Shown: in pieces, positions 1-8,432 of the stretch | Position numbering within the stretch: position 1 is the first letter of the stretch | Layout of the letters: every line of letters begins with the position of its first letter | Assembly (NCBI RefSeq): GCF_900239935.1 | Contig: NZ_LT965928.1 | Coordinates: 2,621,520 to 2,685,519, forward strand | DNA: 64,000 bases | Direction: 5' to 3' | DNA from: Pseudoalteromonas carrageenovora IAM 12662 | GTDB taxonomy: Bacteria; Pseudomonadota; Gammaproteobacteria; Enterobacterales; Alteromonadaceae | Translations under genes and position numbers: made by a program | The notes under the pieces: model-generated | Database searches by the model: none | What the model saw: the letters and a program-made list of their open reading frames with translations, nothing else | What the model was told of the DNA's origin: nothing

Positions 1-567
1 ATAGATTCACGCTACCCGTTTGGCCCATTCTCTAAACAAGTACAAATGGATTTGGTATATGCACATTACCAATCAGGTAATACTGAACAAGCACTTGCAA
101 CAATCGATCGCTTTATTCGGTTAAACCCAAATCATAAAGATCTTGATTACATGTACTACATGCGTGGTTTAGTAAATATTAAAGCCGATAAAAATGCATT
201 CCAAGAATACTTTGGCGTAGACAGAGCTGACCGTGACGCAAACCGTACACGTGTAGCGTTTACAGATTTATCTACTCTTGTTAAGCGTTTTCCAAAAAGC
301 GATTACGCACCAGAGGCTAAACGCCGCTTAGTGTGGCTTTTAAACCGTATGGCGCGTTATGAGCTAAAAGTAGCAACTTACTATTACGAACGTGAAGCTT
401 ATTTAGCAGCCGCTAACCGAGGCAAGTATGTTGTAGAACATTATTCGCAAAGCAGTTACTTAGAGCCTGCTTTAGAAATGATGGAAAAGAGCTACGATAA
501 ACTTGGCTTAACAGAGCTAAGCGAACATGCTAAACAAACCAGAATGGTAAATAGCAGAAATAAATAA
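1..567 (+). CDS. bamD: BamD, outer-membrane assembly lipoprotein (3' part)
   Basis: The reading frame is open from base 1, so the start codon, lipoprotein signal and first TPR repeats lie left of the window. What remains is about 188 residues. BamD is the essential periplasmic lipoprotein of the BAM complex, which inserts beta-barrel proteins into the outer membrane. Recognisable family stretches are RYPFGPFSKQVQ, AIDRFIRLNP, YMRGLVNI and FFGVDRSDRD-like YFGVDRADRDANR, followed by the TPR helices around LVKRFPKSDYAPEA and YYYEREAYLAAANR. The gene ends just before a strong hairpin terminator. Identification is by similarity to E. coli BamD as I remember it, and the order of motifs fits over the whole fragment. 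Confidence 0.95.
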   Translation: MDSRYPFGPFSKQVQMDLVYAHYQSGNTEQALATIDRFIRLNPNHKDLDYMYYMRGLVNIKADKNAFQEYFGVDRADRDANRTRVAFTDLSTLVKRFPKSDYAPEAKRRLVWLLNRMARYELKVATYYYEREAYLAAANRGKYVVEHYSQSSYLEPALEMMEKSYDKLGLTELSEHAKQTRMVNSRNK

Positions 568-570
568 ACA

Positions 571-598
571 AAAAAGGCGCTTACTAAAGCGCCTTTTT
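571..598 (+). terminator. Rho-independent terminator after bamD
   Basis: A perfect 10-bp inverted repeat (AAAAAGGCGC / GCGCCTTTTT) with an 8-nt loop begins four bases after the bamD stop codon and ends in a T run. It would also act, less directly, on transcripts coming from glnB on the other strand. Confidence 0.9.
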
Positions 599-614
599 CT
601 ATACCACATTGTCA

Positions 615-1126
<512 letters not shown>

Positions 1127-1272
1127 TTAAAGCTTCAGTTGCCTCGATTTTAGACAATCAAGAAGCCCATAGCAAACAAAGCAATTGAATTTGATGATAA
1201 AACAATCAACCATGGTATAATTATTTTCATAAAAATAGCTATACTAAACTATTAGCAGTACATGAGATTAAT

Positions 1273-1824
1273 ATGAATAATAAGCAAAATGGATTCACCC
1301 TTTTAGAGCTTATGGTCACCGTTGCCATAGTCGGTATTATTGCATCAATCGCGCTTTGGAATAGCAGTGATATGCTTGAGGAAAACAGAGCGGAAAATTT
1401 TTTATTGGAATTAAAAAGAAATATTGCATATGCACGCTCACAAGCAGCAAGTACTGATGAAATAGTTGTTGTATGTCCTACAGGACAAGGTCGAATAAAA
1501 AACAATAAAGATACATTCAACTGCAACGCAAAGTGGGATGAGGATAAAATTATTGCTGTATTTATCGATGTAGATAATGACGGGCAATACAATAAAGCTA
1601 CAGATACCTTACTTAGGGCAATGGAAGAAATATCAGACAACGATAAGTTATCGTTTGATGGTAACGATCGTCGCTTACGCTTTAACACCAGTGGTAGAAT
1701 TACGACGAAGCCCGGAGACTTTATTTTTTGTCCTAATAGTACTAATGAAAATAATAAAGCATTAACCGTATCACAATCAGGTACAGCCTTTTACGTAGGC
1801 GATACAAACAAAACCTGCGGTTAA
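1273..1824 (+). CDS. FimT/GspH-family minor pilin
   Basis: A type IV pilin-like protein of 183 residues. It begins with a short leader and a class III signal, MNNKQNG followed by FTLLELMVTVAIVGIIASIA, with Phe+1 and Glu+5. The rest fits the GspH/FimT family: a hydrophobic helix, a helical spine (LLELKRNIAYARSQAAS), then a beta-rich C-terminal domain with paired cysteines and a typical ending (DFIFCPN, ALTVSQSGTAFY, KTCG). In Pseudomonas such proteins (FimT/FimU) are minor pilins that prime pilus assembly and contribute to DNA uptake. It lies on the + strand and, with the next gene, faces the pilV-pilE operon. Which of the two corresponds to FimT and which to FimU cannot be decided from sequence reading alone. 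Confidence 0.85.
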   Translation: MNNKQNGFTLLELMVTVAIVGIIASIALWNSSDMLEENRAENFLLELKRNIAYARSQAASTDEIVVVCPTGQGRIKNNKDTFNCNAKWDEDKIIAVFIDVDNDGQYNKATDTLLRAMEEISDNDKLSFDGNDRRLRFNTSGRITTKPGDFIFCPNSTNENNKALTVSQSGTAFYVGDTNKTCG

Positions 1825-1867
1825 AAAACACACAGTTTATATTGTCATATTTTTATCATTTACTACA

Positions 1868-1893
1868 CTGAGTTGATACATTTTAAAACTCAG
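1868..1893 (+). promoter_or_regulatory. Short inverted repeat over the ribosome-binding site of the second FimT-like gene
   Basis: CTGAGTT (1868-1874) and AACTCAG (1887-1893) can pair across a 12-nt loop. The likely Shine-Dalgarno AGGA (1892-1895) of the gene starting at 1904 overlaps the right arm, so folding would partly hide it. This is read from sequence; any regulatory role is inference. Confidence 0.35.
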
Positions 1894-1903
1894 GACTTCA
1901 AGG

Positions 1904-2434
1904 ATGAGGGTAACAATATATAAAAATAAAGGTATGACACTACTCGAGCTGATGATTTCGTTAGCCATTGTGAGTATTATCAGTCAACTTTCAATGTGGT
2001 TTTATCCAGATTTTTTAGCAAATAATCGCTTAGATAACCACGTAAACCTTCTGCATAGAAACATTAATTACGGACGACTTTACGCTATTGAAAATGGAAC
2101 CTATGTCACTCTTTGTGTTTTAAAAGACAACCAATGTAGTAAGGATGAGTGGGACGGGCAAATGTCGCTATTTATCGATAATGATAAATCAACCACCCTA
2201 GATGATGACGAGCTTCTGTTAAGTACATTTGAAGACGTTCATGATGCTGATAGCCTTGAATACCCTCGTAGCGCAATTACTTTTAGACCTGATGGTTCGT
2301 TGAATGGCTTTCAAAATGGGACTTTTATTTATTGCCCCAATAATGATAAAGCCAACCTGGAGGGGCTGGCTTTATCAGTAAGTCAAACTGGGCGTATCCG
2401 TATAAAATCAACAGATAAATGCCAGAAAAATTAA
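1904..2434 (+). CDS. Second FimT/GspH-family minor pilin
   Basis: A 176-residue pseudopilin related in layout to the gene upstream. The leader MRVTIYKNKG is followed by MTLLELMISLAIVSIISQLS, so the prepilin cleavage site would be Gly|Met rather than the usual Gly|Phe; Glu+5 is kept. The later sequence has the GspH-like pattern of a helical spine (LLHRNINYGRLYAIENG), a CVLKDNQC cysteine pair, an acidic stretch, and an ending with FIYCPN, LALSVSQTGRIRI and a last cysteine. It probably functions as a minor pilin with the neighbouring gene. The 79-nt gap to that gene allows co-transcription. The stop codon is one base from the stop of the convergent pilE. Confidence 0.82.
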   Translation: MRVTIYKNKGMTLLELMISLAIVSIISQLSMWFYPDFLANNRLDNHVNLLHRNINYGRLYAIENGTYVTLCVLKDNQCSKDEWDGQMSLFIDNDKSTTLDDDELLLSTFEDVHDADSLEYPRSAITFRPDGSLNGFQNGTFIYCPNNDKANLEGLALSVSQTGRIRIKSTDKCQKN

Positions 2435-2435
2435 A

Positions 2436-2858
2436 TTAACGCCCCCAGCAATATTCAACATCAGAATTACCTTTAGTGCCTTTAGCGCCTTTGTAACCGG
2501 TGTCTGTAATTGTAATTTGTTTACAGTCAGTATCCCCTTTTACAGCGCCAGCAATAGGTTTTGCGGTGATGGTGAATGTATTGTCGTCATCATCTACATC
2601 TATAGATAATTCAAAATGACCATTTTCGGTTTTATCTTGCAACCCTAAATCATCAAATGATTCTGTATATTCACGATTATCGACAAAGAATTGCTCCTCC
2701 CTGTTTGCTGCATCTAATAATGCAGCAGCAGCCTCAGCTCGTGATGCTCGCTTTACATACTCAGTGTAATTAGGCAACGCTACTGCTGCTAAAATACCGA
2801 CAATAGCAACAGCAATCATTAGTTCAATTAGTGTAAAACCGCGAGTTAGTTTACTCAT
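2436..2858 (-). CDS. pilE: PilE-type minor pilin
   Basis: Last gene of the minor-pilin operon, 140 residues. It has a classical type IV pilin N-terminus: leader MSKLTRG, then [20 protein letters not shown], followed by [20 protein letters not shown] and the [19 protein letters not shown] segment typical of PilE-like minor pilins. A C-terminal cysteine pair (CKQ and YCW) would form the disulfide loop. A good Shine-Dalgarno (AAGGA) precedes the ATG and only nine bases separate it from pilY1, so the two are co-transcribed. In Pseudomonas PilE couples the minor-pilin tip complex to the major pilin. Confidence 0.88.
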   Translation of the reverse strand: MSKLTRGFTLIELMIAVAIVGILAAVALPNYTEYVKRASRAEAAAALLDAANREEQFFVDNREYTESFDDLGLQDKTENGHFELSIDVDDDDNTFTITAKPIAGAVKGDTDCKQITITDTGYKGAKGTKGNSDVEYCWGR

Positions 2859-2867
2859 ATATATTCC

Positions 2868-5800
2868 TTAATTACCCACTTCATCATTTTCTTCGCGTTT
2901 AAAGATATAGGTTTGCTGTGTTTTAAAACCAAATCCTACTGTATCAGAATCATTTACTAACTGTATTGTACCGTCCACAACCGTTAAGCCTGGGCCTACT
3001 ACCTCTACAGGTTTCATAGGATTTTGCGCATCCTCACCTTTAATTCCAGGACCAATTAAATAAAATTGACTCTCCTGTGTTACTTCAATAGTTGGGTTGT
3101 CGTCGCACATGCCGTCGCCATTCCCATCAGCACATGACGGCCCCTCTCCAAAGTATAATTGAGGAGTATCAGGCACATCATAACTAGTTGTAAATTTCAA
3201 ATCGTCATACACTTTGGTCCCATAGTGTAAGTGGAAAGCATATAACGAACCTCCACCGCCACTTAACGAGCACTGATTTTCAGTTGACGTGTCAGAAGAT
3301 GGCGTAAAACTTGTAAAGTATGCTACCCCCCCTACCACTGTAGCTGCCGCTAATGATTTTTCACCCGAACCTAGCTCATACCGCCAGCCTTTAAATTTAG
3401 CTAAATCAACTTCTAAATCAACAAATTCATCAACATCATCTAATGCATTACCAAATGGGTCGCTATTCATTTGCATTAGATCCGTTGGCTTAATCGCTGT
3501 AGGCGAAGTAGTAAACGATTTAGTTACTGTATTTTCATCCCGGATCATAAATAACTGATCGTCTTCATTTGTACCGGTTGGTTTAGAGCGATTACCACTT
3601 CCAATCACAATTGCATCATAGGGTGTATCTAAACGAGTAATGACTGTTTCACCATTAATCGTTGTTTCACTTACTTTACTATAAAGCGTACGCGCTACTA
3701 GTGGTTGATAGAAAAAACGTCTATCCTGACTCGCTAATGAACTGCCTAACTCAGCAAGTTTAAAGTGTGTAAAATTACTTGTGCTACTACCAGGCATATC
3801 AATACGCCAAATATCTCCGCCAGTATCAGCTGCATATATTCTATCAATATAGCCATCGTAATCAGAATCTAATGTAGATACATTAGCTGCTATTGAGTGT
3901 TTTCCTTTAAAGCCATTCTCACTAGGCGTTAAAGCCCACACTTTTTTACCTGTTTCAGCTTCAACAATATAAATACCACGACCTACTGAATCTTCACTTC
4001 TTACAACAGCGTCTTTATTTGTATCATACCCTGCACCAAATACTAATAATGGTTTATCACCAAACGCTTTTATGTAAGCTATCTGTGGCTTTGACCACGT
4101 TTGTGCAAGCTCTGTAAAATCGCCTTTACCCCCTTCAATCGGATTATCCCATAATTTTTTTGGTTCATTAGGGTTTGTGATATCAAGCGCATAGTAGTTT
4201 CTCCCGCCACGTCGCATTCCTGCAAAGGCCCAAACATCGTCGCCATCGCTGGCATCAACAATACCATCGTTAACACCTTCATCATTTAAGCTTTTATCGC
4301 TAAAATAAACACTGATTGGGCCGTCCATACCATACACTTTACCAGTATCTTCGTTGCGTAAAGGCTGAATAATATCGTACAAGTCTGAAGGGATGAATGC
4401 CCAGCTTTCACTTACTTCGTTATTAGTATCGTCGTCTTTAAACATATGTAAAAAGCCGGCGTTAGTGCCAATAAGTATACGTATATCATCGTTACCGTAG
4501 TCTATGGCAACAGGTTTAGAGTGAAGAGGGTCGCCAAAAATATCGCTGCGTTGGTCTGTATTTGAACCATCGTTATCCTCGTCATCAACATCAATGCCCA
4601 TAGCCCATTCAATATCTGAACTGGATAAGCTAATCGGGTTATTAGTTACTAAGTCTAAAATATCACTCACTATATTAGTGGTAAAATCTACAATATCGCC
4701 TTGTTTATCAGTGTAGAGGTTGCGCCTGTCTTCTGCTGGGGTACCTGTTAATGTAGCTAAATGGTAATTCACTCCACCTTGCGCTACTAAGTTACCATCG
4801 GCAGATTGGCCATCAGGTAACCAAAATGTTTTAGCATCGGTGTCAATTAAACCGTCAGAATCAAGCGCTGTATTATCTGCTGAGTCGACTATTTCACTGC
4901 CTGATACTTTTAATTTTTTTAAATTACCGCCCCATCTTGTGTTAGTTTCTGGGTAGAACATGGCAAAGTAAATAGCATCGCGGCTACGTGTTTGGTCTAC
5001 GTTATTACTTGCTACTGAGGGAGATGAAAAGCTATCGTTTACTTCACGAATACGAGAAATTGCGCTATTTAGTGAGTTAGAGAGCTCATCGGGGGTACTT
5101 GCAGGTAAGTTTTCACCGCCACCTAAAGAGGCTGCACGCCTTAAAAGTTCCTGACCGCTTGCGCTCATACCCGAGCCAAAACCTATGGTATATAAGCGAC
5201 CTGTTTCGTGAATATCGGGAGTAGAAGGGTATAAATCAACTGTTACATCACTTGTACCATGAATAATTTTAGCCATTTGGTGAAGGTAGCTGCTGTAGTA
5301 ACTATCTGTATTCCAGTTTAGTCCTTCACCAAAGTATTTTTCATGCTCGGCACTAATTTGGCTATCACTGTCATTATCACCAGATGGGTCGCCATCAGTC
5401 ATATAAATGATATTGATTGAATTATCACAGCGTATAGCTTCAGCATCGCTGTCTTCAAAAGGGGATATGTAAGTATATTGGTAGTTATCTTTTACTACAT
5501 TTTCACACTCATATACCCATCCAGAACGTCGCCCTTTCCAAACCCAATCACATTCAACCTCTGTATACTGGCTACCGGTTCTTAATTCAGCGCTTGTATC
5601 GCGTTCAAGTGTGGTTGCTTCAAGACCATATTGAACTCCTTGTCCGGTAATATATAAATAGGCTTCCCATAAAGTCTCTGTAAGCGGGGTTCCGCCATCA
5701 GCTGGCAAAGCCGCTATGGAATTGCGTACTACTGAAGAGTCACTCCCAACACCGTTTACAATGTAGCCACCTGTAGTGCTCTTAAAACGCATTAAGCCAA

Positions 5801-6089
5801 AATCAATAGTGTCTTCGTTATCTGATACCACTTTATTCATTGCAAACTGGGCAGCTGCAAGTCGGCTATCCACACATAGGTTATACAATCCTAAAAAATT
5901 ATTATAACCACAGTTATCTCCGTTTGAAGATGAAAAAGCCATACTTCCTGATGTATCAAAAATTAATAATACGCGGGGTTTTTCCTCTACATCAACATCA
6001 TGGTTAACATACAGCTCTATATCTTCAGCAAAAGCAGATGCACTAAGCGTCAAACTAATTAATGAGGCAAGTATTTTGTTAAGTTTCAT
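2868..6089 (-). CDS. pilY1: PilY1, type IV pilus tip adhesin
   Basis: A 1073-residue secreted protein, close to the 1100-1160 of known PilY1 proteins. Residues 1-21 are a signal peptide ending in SAFA. A von Willebrand A domain follows, with the MIDAS motif DTSGSM at about residues 45-50 and further vWA signatures (YMTDGDPSG, YTIGFGSGM). The C-terminal half fits the PilY1 beta-propeller (DPLHSKPVAIDYG, LIGTNAGFLHMF, WAFIPSDLY, GMRRGGRNYYALDI). It includes an EF-hand-like calcium loop DSDYDGYID near residue 740, as in the Pseudomonas protein, and GDIWRIDM beyond it. PilY1 sits at the pilus tip, takes part in adhesion and surface sensing, and its calcium binding controls retraction. It lies between pilX and pilE, one base after pilX. 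Confidence 0.93.
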   Translation of the reverse strand: MKLNKILASLISLTLSASAFAEDIELYVNHDVDVEEKPRVLLIFDTSGSMAFSSSNGDNCGYNNFLGLYNLCVDSRLAAAQFAMNKVVSDNEDTIDFGLMRFKSTTGGYIVNGVGSDSSVVRNSIAALPADGGTPLTETLWEAYLYITGQGVQYGLEATTLERDTSAELRTGSQYTEVECDWVWKGRRSGWVYECENVVKDNYQYTYISPFEDSDAEAIRCDNSINIIYMTDGDPSGDNDSDSQISAEHEKYFGEGLNWNTDSYYSSYLHQMAKIIHGTSDVTVDLYPSTPDIHETGRLYTIGFGSGMSASGQELLRRAASLGGGENLPASTPDELSNSLNSAISRIREVNDSFSSPSVASNNVDQTRSRDAIYFAMFYPETNTRWGGNLKKLKVSGSEIVDSADNTALDSDGLIDTDAKTFWLPDGQSADGNLVAQGGVNYHLATLTGTPAEDRRNLYTDKQGDIVDFTTNIVSDILDLVTNNPISLSSSDIEWAMGIDVDDEDNDGSNTDQRSDIFGDPLHSKPVAIDYGNDDIRILIGTNAGFLHMFKDDDTNNEVSESWAFIPSDLYDIIQPLRNEDTGKVYGMDGPISVYFSDKSLNDEGVNDGIVDASDGDDVWAFAGMRRGGRNYYALDITNPNEPKKLWDNPIEGGKGDFTELAQTWSKPQIAYIKAFGDKPLLVFGAGYDTNKDAVVRSEDSVGRGIYIVEAETGKKVWALTPSENGFKGKHSIAANVSTLDSDYDGYIDRIYAADTGGDIWRIDMPGSSTSNFTHFKLAELGSSLASQDRRFFYQPLVARTLYSKVSETTINGETVITRLDTPYDAIVIGSGNRSKPTGTNEDDQLFMIRDENTVTKSFTTSPTAIKPTDLMQMNSDPFGNALDDVDEFVDLEVDLAKFKGWRYELGSGEKSLAAATVVGGVAYFTSFTPSSDTSTENQCSLSGGGGSLYAFHLHYGTKVYDDLKFTTSYDVPDTPQLYFGEGPSCADGNGDGMCDDNPTIEVTQESQFYLIGPGIKGEDAQNPMKPVEVVGPGLTVVDGTIQLVNDSDTVGFGFKTQQTYIFKREENDEVGN

Positions 6090-6090
6090 T

Positions 6091-6594
6091 TTAAATCCCC
6101 TTACTTGTGCTAGCCATTTCTTGAGCTACACCAGTCACTATGGTCAGTTCGTGCTTTGCTTTAGAGCCATACTTTATAGTGGTAGAGACTTGCAACATAT
6201 TGCATGAAATACCTGCCGTAAAATTGAACCTGCGCGGGCATTCTAAATCAAGAGCGCCCTGATTGAGGTTAACCATTTTGCTTTTCATCTCATCGTGTTC
6301 GGCTATAACCATGCCTTCTGTACCAGCATCGGCCATAGTAGTGACTTCATCAGGCGATAAAAAAAACTGATTTGCAGCTCCCTTATTTGCCTCGTCAGAA
6401 ATCATTCTTTGAACCTCTCCGATAAGCTCATTCTCAGCAACTTCTCGCTCTTGTGCAGCATTAGTAATTTTTATATCAATACTACTACTGCTCATTAAAG
6501 TAACCGCAATACCCGTTACTGCAATAACCATGATAAGAGCCGTAATTAGTACAACACCTTGTTGTTTAGCTCGTAGCTGTGTTAAATGCGCCAT
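6091..6594 (-). CDS. pilX: PilX, minor pilin (GspK-like)
   Basis: A 167-residue minor pilin. The leader ends in QQG and continues VVLITALIMVIAVTGIAVTL. As usual for PilX/GspK-type pilins there is no Glu+5, which is thought to place the protein at the pilus tip. The following GDxxxT-like helix reads IDIKITNAAQEREVAENELI. The gene overlaps the end of pilW by 13 bases and has GGAG upstream of its ATG, suggesting translational coupling. The C-terminal part has a single cysteine pair (ECPRRF and ISCNML). Confidence 0.88.
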   Translation of the reverse strand: MAHLTQLRAKQQGVVLITALIMVIAVTGIAVTLMSSSSIDIKITNAAQEREVAENELIGEVQRMISDEANKGAANQFFLSPDEVTTMADAGTEGMVIAEHDEMKSKMVNLNQGALDLECPRRFNFTAGISCNMLQVSTTIKYGSKAKHELTIVTGVAQEMASTSKGI

Positions 6595-7565
6595 AAGTTG
6601 GCTCCTACATTATTCAATCGAATTGTGGTTGTGAACACTGTGCGTCTATAGTTATCGGTAAAGGAAAGCTCTCGCTTATCCTCATCTTCGCCCAAGGTGT
6701 ATGTTTGATTTTTAATTGTCACTCCCGGATCTTCTTGTAACGACCTAATCAATAAAAATACTTGTACAGTTAAGATTCCTTTACGGTTTTCCCAATCTGT
6801 ATGCTCCATATCATTAATACTTCTGTATGTATCAACTCGGCTATCACTATTTGTATCAAGACCAAAAACAAAGCGCATATTTTCAACGCCTTCCATTATA
6901 GTTTCGGTGGTAATATTGCCACCAACTAAGCGCTTTCTCATTAATGCCGGCACCTTGAGGCTTTTATTATTTACTGTATAAGTTTGCTCTGATAAGTAAT
7001 AAACATGGTGGCTGTATGGCCATATAGATGCATTTACATTTATAGAGCCTGCACCTATTGCTCCACGTTTAAATTGAGCCTTTTCTTGCTCTGCTATAAA
7101 ATAGTTTTCATCAGCTTGCGTATCACCTGCATCAAGCTGATTACCTTGTAAAAATTTTAACTGAATGATATCTGTATTTTTAATAGGGTTATTTGCACAG
7201 TTTAACTCTTTGGTAGAATCAGCCACTTTTGCATAAATAGTTCTAAAGTTACTCGCTGTCGCTAAATCAGGAAAGCTGCCGTTATTTAACCCCTCTGTAC
7301 AATCAGCACTAGGGTTCGATAACGATGTTGTATTGGCTGATGTAAACGAATCATCATAATAAGTTCCCCAAAAGCCAATCTGTTCAATATCACGTTGCAT
7401 TATATTTATGGCTAATCGACCTGACTCCTGAAGCTCACCAATGGTCATCGTATCCTTAGTGGTTACTTTCATTCCTATATAAGTGAACATGACGCCACCT
7501 AAAATTAGGCCACCTATAAATAACGAAATCATAACCTCTATAAGTGTAAAACCTTTTTGCTTCAT
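6582..7565 (-). CDS. pilW: PilW, minor pilin
   Basis: A 327-residue protein with prepilin leader MKQKG and FTLIEVMISLFIGGLILGGV, Glu+5 present. The PilW family features are visible: GELQESGRLAINIMQRDIEQIGFWG after the hydrophobic helix, a large insert with ITETIMEGVENMRFVFGLD-like sequence (TETIMEGVENMRFVFGLD), and FTTTIRLNNVG near the end. The ATG is preceded by TTAGGAG and lies one base after the pilV stop. In Pseudomonas PilW works with PilV, PilX and PilY1 to prime pilus assembly and in surface-induced cyclic di-GMP signalling. Confidence 0.9.
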   Translation of the reverse strand: MKQKGFTLIEVMISLFIGGLILGGVMFTYIGMKVTTKDTMTIGELQESGRLAINIMQRDIEQIGFWGTYYDDSFTSANTTSLSNPSADCTEGLNNGSFPDLATASNFRTIYAKVADSTKELNCANNPIKNTDIIQLKFLQGNQLDAGDTQADENYFIAEQEKAQFKRGAIGAGSINVNASIWPYSHHVYYLSEQTYTVNNKSLKVPALMRKRLVGGNITTETIMEGVENMRFVFGLDTNSDSRVDTYRSINDMEHTDWENRKGILTVQVFLLIRSLQEDPGVTIKNQTYTLGEDEDKRELSFTDNYRRTVFTTTIRLNNVGANLWRI

Positions 7566-7566
7566 G

Positions 7567-8127
7567 TTAGCTCCTAAGGTAAATGTAACTAGTTAAAACT
7601 ACTAAGCGGCGTTTTTTATCCGCTGTACCACATTTTATAGCTGCGGTATCATCATTAGCGTTGAACTCCTGCCGTCCCTGCCATGAAACTATCACTTCTA
7701 AATTAAATGCCTTACCGCCTGAACCTGCCACAGCCGTTGGGGCTATACACACAGTTGCGTCGTCCAACGACCCCGTATTTTCACGCGCTCTGATTGCTCT
7801 TTTCCACTGTTCAAGATCTAATGCTGCAACCTGCGCTGCTGTACAAGTATTTGTAAAACACGTTTGCGAGGTAGATGTTGAAGTTTCACTATTAAATGTT
7901 TGCGTATATAGAGCGACTAATTGGGCGGTATCATTTGCACGAATACGCTGCACAATATCATTACCTAGCGCTACAGCAGCGGCTCGCTGCATAGAATCAA
8001 AGCTTGCTTGTTTAGCTTTTGCTTGAAGCGCTACGGCACCTAATAAACCAAAGCTTAAAATAATAAACGCAATGAGCACTTCAATTAAAGTGAAGCCTTT
8101 TTGTGTTTTAGTTTGAGGAGATTGCAT
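7567..8127 (-). CDS. pilV: PilV, minor pilin
   Basis: First gene of the operon, 186 residues. The leader MQSPQTKTQKG precedes FTLIEVLIAFIILSFGLLGA, followed by the PilV signature VALQAKAKQASFDSMQRAAA and NDIVQRIRAND. C-terminal motifs include CIAPTAV and EVIVSWQGRQEF, typical of PilV/GspI-like pilins. The Shine-Dalgarno is weak, and the upstream region holds a LytTR-like operator, fitting a regulated promoter controlled by the neighbouring two-component pair. It is co-transcribed with pilW, one base away. Confidence 0.9.
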   Translation of the reverse strand: MQSPQTKTQKGFTLIEVLIAFIILSFGLLGAVALQAKAKQASFDSMQRAAAVALGNDIVQRIRANDTAQLVALYTQTFNSETSTSTSQTCFTNTCTAAQVAALDLEQWKRAIRARENTGSLDDATVCIAPTAVAGSGGKAFNLEVIVSWQGRQEFNANDDTAAIKCGTADKKRRLVVLTSYIYLRS

Positions 8128-8430
8128 AGTGAACCAAATAAAAAATTATCTGATTCTAAGTTTATGTCATTCTAACTTAGTTTCAATAATTACTAGGATA
8201 GGCGGTTAAATTTGTTGATAAACGGTTAATAAGCACTAAAGTCCATTTATCTTTAGAGGTTAAATTTACAGTCATATGATTGGAGTTTTAATAAGTCAGA
8301 GCCTATGTAATATAGTTGTTCTCATGAGTAGACGATATCGTAAGAACAGCTCCCAAAAACCCGGAGCTAGGAACCTCGTGCCGTTATCCACCTAGATTTA
8401 GCAAACCTCAATCCTAGATGATAATAGGCT
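8128..8430. other. Regulatory leader between the LytTR regulator gene and pilV
   Basis: This 303-bp stretch has no ORF I can support. On the pilV-coding strand it contains, in order from the regulator gene: a 135-nt inverted-repeat-bounded element (8298-8432), about 70 bases of AT-rich spacer, a LytTR-like direct repeat (8198-8226), and the AT-rich run up to pilV. A sigma-70 promoter for pilV is expected here but I could not choose one with confidence. Confidence 0.6.
8198..8226 (-). promoter_or_regulatory. Candidate LytTR-family operator upstream of pilV
   Basis: On the - strand, ACCGTTTAT (8226-8218) and ACCGCCTAT (8206-8198) form a direct repeat with 20-bp periodicity, two helical turns. 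The first copy matches the published LytTR half-site pattern WMMGTTNRW exactly and the second differs at two positions. LytTR proteins usually bind such direct repeats about two turns apart. The site lies 71-99 bases before the pilV start, next to a LytTR regulator gene. The function is inferred. Confidence 0.5.
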
Positions 8431-8432
8431 CT
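8298..8432. ncRNA. Unidentified structured element (possible RNA or mobile repeat)
   Basis: A perfect 9-bp inverted repeat (AGAGCCTAT at 8298-8306, ATAGGCTCT at 8424-8432) closes a 135-nt unit with several internal stems: AGCTCC/GGAGCT with a 9-nt loop (8348-8368), CTAGG/CCTAG (8367-8395), and the palindrome ACGATATCGT (about 8333-8342). It is GC-richer than its surroundings. The outer stem touches the stop codon of the LytTR regulator gene. I compared it by eye with cyclic di-GMP-I, TPP and glycine riboswitches, 6S RNA, 5S rRNA and SRP RNA and found no match. It could be a cis-regulatory leader, a small RNA or a MITE. Confidence 0.35.

Noticed and set aside
1239..1688. A 149-codon open frame on the - strand antisense to the first FimT-like gene
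   Set aside because: The + strand frame has a clear prepilin signal and pilin ending; the antisense product is Ser/Leu-rich without any family feature.
8298..8432. Cyclic di-GMP-I riboswitch
   Set aside because: The - strand contains GATAACGGCA, but the conserved GNRA loop, receptor and the second half of the motif are missing by eye.
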